In this document: positions 6,211 through 9,861 of the stretch, in pieces
Layout of the letters: each line of letters starts with the position of its first letter
Numbering within the stretch: the stretch's first letter is position 1
Assembly: GCA_011372835.1 (NCBI GenBank)
Contig: DSAJ01000171.1
Coordinates: forward strand, 1 to 9,861
Direction of reading: 5' to 3'
Source: Methanomicrobia archaeon
GTDB taxonomy: Archaea; Methanobacteriota_B; Thermococci; Methanofastidiosales; NM3
DNA length: 9,861 nt
Made by a program: the position numbers and the translations under genes
Notes under the pieces: generated by a model
What the model was told of the DNA's origin: nothing
Seen by the model: only the letters and a program-made list of their open reading frames with translations
Databases searched by the model: none

Positions 6211-8337
6211 TCAGTCGAAGAACTTCTTCTCTCGTCGCATCTGTTCGCCGACCTTCTTGAGCGCCTCGTTGAAGTGTGCCTGTGTCACGATGTCGGCTTC
6301 GAGGTTCTCCCTAATGGCGTTCATGCCAGCCTCCTTTACGAGGGCCGCAATGTCTGCACCGGTGTAGTCATTGGTCTCTTCTGCGATCTTTGCCAGGTCG
6401 ACGTCGTCTGCCAATGGCATCTCCTTGGTGTGCACCTTGAGTATCTCCTCTCGCCCCTCCTTCTCCGGCATGGGGATCTTGACTATCGAGTCGAACCTCC
6501 CTGGCCTCAGCAAGGCGCTGTCGAGTATGTCCGGCCTGTTCGTGGCGGCGATGACTATCACCTTGTCGAGCTTCTCGATGCCATCCATCTCGCTTAAGAG
6601 CTGGTTGACAATGCGCTCGGTCACCTTCGTGCCGACCTCCTCCCCCCGAGAGCCTGCAATGGCGTCGATCTCATCGAAGAAGATGATCGTCGGCGCGACC
6701 TGTCGTGCCCGCTTGAATACCTTGCGGATTCCGCGTTCCGATTCGCCGACCCATTTCGAGATGAGCTCGGGGCCTCGAACGGCGATGAAGTTCGCATCAG
6801 ATTCGTTTGCTACCGCCTTTGCGATGAGCGTCTTGCCCGTTCCAGGGGGGCCGTAGAGCAGCACACCGGTGGATGGTTTGATGCCGACTCGCTTGTAAGA
6901 CTCGGGATACTTCAGGGGCCACTCGATGGTCTCTTTCATCTGCTGCTTGATCGATTCCAGCCCGCCTATGTCGGACCAGTGCACGTCAGGAACTTCGACG
7001 AGCGCCTCTCTCATGCCCGATGGCTCCACCTCGTGATATGCGTCAAGGAAGTCCTCTTGTGTCACTATGAGCTCACTGAGGAGCTCTGAGGATATCTTCA
7101 CGTCCTTGCCAGTGATTTCAGGCACATGCCTTCGAAGCGCCTTCATGGCCGCTTCCTTGCAAAGCGCCTCGAGGTCGGCTCCCACGTAGCCGTGCGTTAT
7201 GCGAGCCAGGTCTTCCCTATTGAAGTCCTCGGCAAGAGGCATGCTGCGGGTGTGAATCTCGAGGATCTCCTTGCGTCCCTTCTCGTCGGGCACGCCTATC
7301 TCTATCTCCCTGTCAAAGCGGCCAGGTCTCCTCAGGGCAGGGTCAATGGCGTTTTCAATGTTTGTCGCACCAATGACGACGACCTTGCCTCTGCCTTTCA
7401 GGCCGTCCATGAGCGTGAGAAGCTGCGAGACGACGCGGCGTTCCACCTCTCCCTTGCTCTCTTCCCTCTTTGGCGCTATGGCATCGATCTCGTCGATGAA
7501 GACGATGGCAGGAGCGTTCTTTTCTGCCTCGACGAACACGTTCCTGAGATTCTGTTCCGATTCGCCGTAATACTTCGACATGATCTCGGGACCGTTGATA
7601 ACGCTGAAGTTGGCGTTGATCTCGTTGGCCAGCGCCTTGGCAAGCATCGTCTTGCCCGTTCCGGGCGGGCCGTAGAGCAGCACACCCTTGGGCGGCTGCA
7701 CGCCGAGCTTGTCGAAGACCTCTGGATGTTTCATGGGCAGCTCGACCATCTCGCGTATCTTGTGTATCTCCTCCTCCAGACCGCCGATGTCCTCGTAGGT
7801 GACGTCGGGGACCTTGGTAAGGTCTGACACCTTGGTCGGTTTCTCTGATACGCGGATCTCGGTCGCCGGCGTGACGCGCACGCATCCGGCGGGATCGGTC
7901 TTTGTCACCATGAACGGTATCTGGTTAGTGTAGATGTCAAGGACGATGTAGCTCCCCTTGATGGCAGGCTTGTCCATGAGCTTTTGCTTGAAGTAGGTCG
8001 ATATGTCGCCCCGTATGCGCAATTCGTACTCCAGTGGTGCGAGCTCGAGCACACGGCAGTCCTGTGCGGCGACCTTTGATATCTTCACCTTGTCGCCAAG
8101 CGACGTGCCGGCGTTCTTCCTCAGAATGCCGTCCATGCGCACTATCTCGAGACCCTCGTCCTCGGGTTTGCCCCTCCAGACGACGGCAACGGCCGTGCGG
8201 CTTCCCTCGATCTGGATGAAGTCTCCCGTATTCAATCCTAATCGTTCCATCTCTCGTGAGGACAATCGTACGATCTGTCTCCCCACGTCCATTTTCTCCG
8301 CATCTGCGACGGTATAATGCATCGCGTTCTCATTCAT
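6211..8337 (-). CDS. cdc48: Cdc48/VAT-type AAA+ ATPase (p97 homologue)
   Basis: A hexameric ATP-driven unfoldase that extracts and unfolds proteins, in archaea probably feeding the 20S proteasome. From the ATG at 8337 it has 708 residues. The N-terminal substrate-binding domain (about 1-175, with DVGRQIVRL and LGLNTGDFIQIEG) is followed by two AAA+ domains. D1: Walker A GPPGTGKT at 223-230, pore loop KYYG at 255-258, Walker B IVFIDEID with the DE pair at 282-283, and the RRPGRFD arginine-finger region near 336-342. D2: GPPGTGKT at 496-503, pore loop KWVG at 528-531, IIFFDEID with DE at 555-556, and LLRPGRFD. All catalytic residues are present. Aromatic pore loops in both rings are typical of archaeal VAT. 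A GTG at 8364 is possible, but GAGGTG (8345-8350, 7 nt away) decides for 8337. The C-terminus ends soon after D2 (KKFFD), which seems short. The promoter carries an HSR1-like site. Confidence 0.95.
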   Translation of the reverse strand: MNENAMHYTVADAEKMDVGRQIVRLSSREMERLGLNTGDFIQIEGSRTAVAVVWRGKPEDEGLEIVRMDGILRKNAGTSLGDKVKISKVAAQDCRVLELAPLEYELRIRGDISTYFKQKLMDKPAIKGSYIVLDIYTNQIPFMVTKTDPAGCVRVTPATEIRVSEKPTKVSDLTKVPDVTYEDIGGLEEEIHKIREMVELPMKHPEVFDKLGVQPPKGVLLYGPPGTGKTMLAKALANEINANFSVINGPEIMSKYYGESEQNLRNVFVEAEKNAPAIVFIDEIDAIAPKREESKGEVERRVVSQLLTLMDGLKGRGKVVVIGATNIENAIDPALRRPGRFDREIEIGVPDEKGRKEILEIHTRSMPLAEDFNREDLARITHGYVGADLEALCKEAAMKALRRHVPEITGKDVKISSELLSELIVTQEDFLDAYHEVEPSGMREALVEVPDVHWSDIGGLESIKQQMKETIEWPLKYPESYKRVGIKPSTGVLLYGPPGTGKTLIAKAVANESDANFIAVRGPELISKWVGESERGIRKVFKRARQVAPTIIFFDEIDAIAGSRGEEVGTKVTERIVNQLLSEMDGIEKLDKVIVIAATNRPDILDSALLRPGRFDSIVKIPMPEKEGREEILKVHTKEMPLADDVDLAKIAEETNDYTGADIAALVKEAGMNAIRENLEADIVTQAHFNEALKKVGEQMRREKKFFD

Positions 8338-8344
8338 GCGTTTC

Positions 8345-8350
8345 CACCTC
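8345..8350 (-). promoter_or_regulatory. Shine-Dalgarno site deciding the cdc48 start
   Basis: Minus-strand GAGGTG lies 7 nt before the ATG at 8337. The upstream GTG at 8364 has no such site, so the shorter product is preferred. Confidence 0.7.
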
Positions 8351-8447
8351 TCGTATGTCTCCACGTTTTGTCATGGTGTTTATCGTGTATCTTGTCTGTG
8401 CGGTGTTTTAACCTGCGCAGGCATCATGTGTCGTAACTGCATACTCA

Positions 8448-8462
8448 CTAACTAAATGTTAG
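8448..8462. promoter_or_regulatory. HSR1-like heat-shock operator CTAAC-N5-GTTAG
   Basis: CTAAC-TAAAT-GTTAG is a perfect dyad with 5-bp arms and 5-bp spacer. It matches exactly the palindrome I recall as the binding site of HSR1, the heat-shock regulator of Archaeoglobus fulgidus, encoded with cdc48 and hsp20. Here it lies just past the predicted start of cdc48 transcription (around 8464). A second ATGTTAG half (8472-8478) stands 16 bp away, and TCACTA occurs at both 8445 and 8465. The match is seen directly; the regulator and its action are inferred, and no HSR1 gene is visible in the window. Confidence 0.65.
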
Positions 8463-8485
8463 CTTCACTATATGTTAGTTTAATC

Positions 8486-8503
8486 TATTTAAAAATTTTT
8501 TGG
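8486..8503 (-). promoter_or_regulatory. BRE/TATA promoter of cdc48
   Basis: Minus-strand CCAAAAAA followed by TTTTTAAATA makes a good BRE plus TATA box. The predicted start is about 25 nt on, near 8464, leaving a leader of about 125 nt before the SD-bearing ATG. The operator repeats at 8448-8478 straddle that start. Its T-tracts may also end truA transcription. Confidence 0.5.
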
Positions 8504-8541
8504 TAGATCGTGGTGCCTTTTCGTGCATGGCGGCGCCCGAG

Positions 8542-9336
8542 TTAGTGCTCCGTGCCGTTAAGCACATCGAGTGACACATGGTAGCGTGCAAGAGAAGCAT
8601 TGGCCTTTTCCTCGTAGTAGTCGCGCATCTTCTTTCGGGCGGGGCCGAAATCATGAAATGGTGCATTCACGTCGACTGAATAGAGGAGCAACTGGGACGC
8701 GGTGGCAGGCGGCATCTTATGCCCGTGAGGTTCACGCAGCATTGCAACCACGTCGTCTACGTGCATGGAGCCCTCTCTCACCTTGTAGAACGCCGATACT
8801 ATGCGGCGACACATCTGCCACAGGAACCCCGGACCGCGAAAGATGAGGCATGTGTCCCCATGTTCCATGCGAAACGTCATGGAAAGAGTGCGGTAAGGCG
8901 ACTTCGATTCTCGCCTTCTGCAGAAAAGGGAGAAGTCGTGTGTGCCCGAGAAGATGGTGCACAGCTCGTTCAAGAGCGGGATGGGGTACTCTTCGATGCC
9001 CAGATGATAGTGGTATTCCTTGATATAGGGAGGATGGTATGGCATCGTGGTGTATCCTGTTATCCAGATATCTTCCAAATGCTTCGTCATCCGTTGCAAC
9101 TCATTGTGCCTGAAGAGCGAGCCTGCCTGGCCACCAATGAAGAGGATGTTCTCGCGTGCGCTCCCGCCCTTGTCGGTGCGCGAGGCGAATCGAAAAAGAG
9201 GGGGCACCTCGTTTTTTGGGAGAAACGATGTTTTCCAGAAAGCCCGGAGGAGTTCACCTTCGATCGTTGGATGGTGCGGCTGACGCTGGGAACCGTGATA
9301 GGGGTATCCATCGTATGCCACCCTGAGCGCGAGCAT
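8542..9336 (-). CDS. truA: tRNA pseudouridine synthase, TruA family
   Basis: Converts uridine to pseudouridine in the anticodon arm of tRNAs (positions 38-40 in the characterised family). It has 264 residues, the usual size for archaeal TruA. Motifs: AYDGYPYHGSQRQ at 7-19, ASRTDKGGSA at 51-60 with Asp55 as the catalytic nucleophile, GTHDFSLFCRR at 131-141, RGPGFLWQMCRRIV at 167-180 and PPATASQLLLYSVD at 209-222. The residue after the catalytic RTDKG is Gly where most family members have Val (GVSA/GVHA), a small deviation. The ATG at 9336 fits the family start; there is no clear SD, so the message is either leaderless or carried over from the gene before it. It lies between the winged-helix gene and cdc48, all on the minus strand, but cdc48 has its own promoter. 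Confidence 0.92.
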   Translation of the reverse strand: MLALRVAYDGYPYHGSQRQPHHPTIEGELLRAFWKTSFLPKNEVPPLFRFASRTDKGGSARENILFIGGQAGSLFRHNELQRMTKHLEDIWITGYTTMPYHPPYIKEYHYHLGIEEYPIPLLNELCTIFSGTHDFSLFCRRRESKSPYRTLSMTFRMEHGDTCLIFRGPGFLWQMCRRIVSAFYKVREGSMHVDDVVAMLREPHGHKMPPATASQLLLYSVDVNAPFHDFGPARKKMRDYYEEKANASLARYHVSLDVLNGTEH

Positions 9337-9337
9337 G

Positions 9338-9367
9338 AAAAAAGTATAAGGAAAAAATAGAAAAAGA
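9338..9367 (-). terminator. T-rich stretch after the winged-helix gene
   Basis: The minus strand has runs of five to six T (CTTTTTCTATTTTTTCC and CTTTTTTC) within the 42 bp between this gene and truA. It could end transcription of the upstream gene, or serve as a weak TATA-like region for truA. No hairpin is seen. Confidence 0.35.
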
Positions 9368-9378
9368 TTACGTATATC

Positions 9379-9861
9379 TTACTTCTTGTTCGCCTCGAGG
9401 TACTTCAGTCCCTCTTCAGTGATGTGGAGTGTGAAGTTAGGATATACTCCCTCCACCTTCTTGGCCAGTCCGCAGTACTCAAGCTCGTCGGCAAGCATGT
9501 GGGCCTCGTCCTCGTCCATGCCCAGCTCGCGAAGCAGCTTCGTTTCGGGGACATAGTATGGATTTCCGCCCTTGTACTCGCTTTTAAGTATTTCAAGCAC
9601 CTTGAGCTTCTCTGGTCCGTGGAGCTTGCATTCCTTGAGTATGTCTACCTCCCCTTCCTTGAGCGCGTCGATGCCCTTGTGTCGTATCTTCAACAAGAAG
9701 GTGGGTGCGAATCCCTCCTCCTTGTATACATAGCCGTTCATCTCGAGATTTTCGGCATAGGGCCTTAGTTCCTCGACCGACATGCTAAGTCGGGAGCGCA
9801 GTTCGCTGGACGGTACGAAATAGGGGGGGTCCTTGTCGTAATGCTCTTTCAAAATTTCCAA
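9379..9861 (-). CDS. Tandem winged-helix protein, partial (5' end outside window)
   Basis: At least 160 residues made of two copies of the same helix-rich winged-helix-like unit. Copy 1 is about 2-68 (EILKEHY, PPYFVPSSELRSRL, ENLEMNGYVYKEEG, PTFLLKIRHKGIDAL). Copy 2 is about 89-155 (LEILKSEY, NPYYVPETKLLREL, DELEYCGLAKKVEG, PNFTLHITEEGLKYL). The shared pattern is LEILK-x2-Y, PY-x-VP, an LE-x2-G turn and an I-T/R-x2-G wing end. This resembles archaeal winged-helix regulators and DNA-binding proteins, but I cannot name the family. The first visible codon (TTG) reads as Leu inside the repeat, so the gene probably extends beyond the window; further copies or another domain may lie there. It is followed by truA on the same strand after 42 bp. 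No membrane segments or catalytic motifs are seen. Confidence 0.75.
   Translation of the reverse strand: MEILKEHYDKDPPYFVPSSELRSRLSMSVEELRPYAENLEMNGYVYKEEGFAPTFLLKIRHKGIDALKEGEVDILKECKLHGPEKLKVLEILKSEYKGGNPYYVPETKLLRELGMDEDEAHMLADELEYCGLAKKVEGVYPNFTLHITEEGLKYLEANKK

Noticed and set aside
6097..6597. Plus-strand frame over the 3' end of cdc48
   Set aside because: Antisense shadow of the conserved D2 domain.
7126..7827. Plus-strand frame of 233 codons inside cdc48
   Set aside because: Antisense shadow of the D1 domain; length follows from codon bias of the real gene.
8719..9360. Plus-strand frame of 213 codons over truA
   Set aside because: Opposite strand of a gene with all TruA motifs; product has no recognisable domains.
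1..9861. CRISPR arrays, tRNA or rRNA genes, insertion sequences and phage genes
   Set aside because: None seen: no regularly spaced repeats, no tRNA cloverleaf, no transposase or integrase motifs.

Overview
The window reads as a piece of a euryarchaeal chromosome. It carries an archaeal Cdc48/VAT ATPase, a diphthine synthase, an archaeal-type TruA, a UPF0212 (DUF555) protein and a DUF357 protein. The promoters are BRE/TATA-like, some transcripts look leaderless, and other genes have GGTGA-type Shine-Dalgarno (SD) sites. Lipoproteins with a Thr/Pro linker and a PQQ-like propeller would suit the Thermoplasmatota or relatives, but that placement is only a guess.

Left part (1-2809). The 3' end of pyrF (+) meets a compact minus-strand operon, dph5 - DUF357 - UPF0212 - pyrD, tail to tail with a 20-bp overlap. 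In the operon each SD overlaps or abuts the stop codon of the gene before it, so the genes are probably translationally coupled. It starts at a TATA box about 26 bp from the dph5 ATG, which implies a leaderless mRNA. PyrD and PyrF belong to the same UMP pathway; Dph5 modifies elongation factor 2.

Middle (2810-6210). Two secreted lipoprotein genes diverge from an AT-rich spacer of about 450 bp. The minus-strand one encodes an eight-bladed PQQ-like propeller on a Thr/Pro stalk. The plus-strand one is an ABC-type substrate-binding protein whose two halves appear in reversed order (C-terminal half first). No transporter permease or ATPase gene is in the window. The spacer holds a strong BRE/TATA element, a 17-bp dyad just upstream of it, and a leader of about 160 nt with several small perfect hairpins.

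Right part (6211-9861). Three minus-strand genes: a partial tandem winged-helix protein, truA and cdc48. The cdc48 promoter contains CTAAC-N5-GTTAG, which matches the site I recall for the Archaeoglobus fulgidus heat-shock regulator HSR1, whose operon includes a cdc48. This suggests heat-shock control of the unfoldase here.

The most noteworthy signals are the permuted binding protein and the HSR1-like operator. I do not see a clear new multi-gene system.
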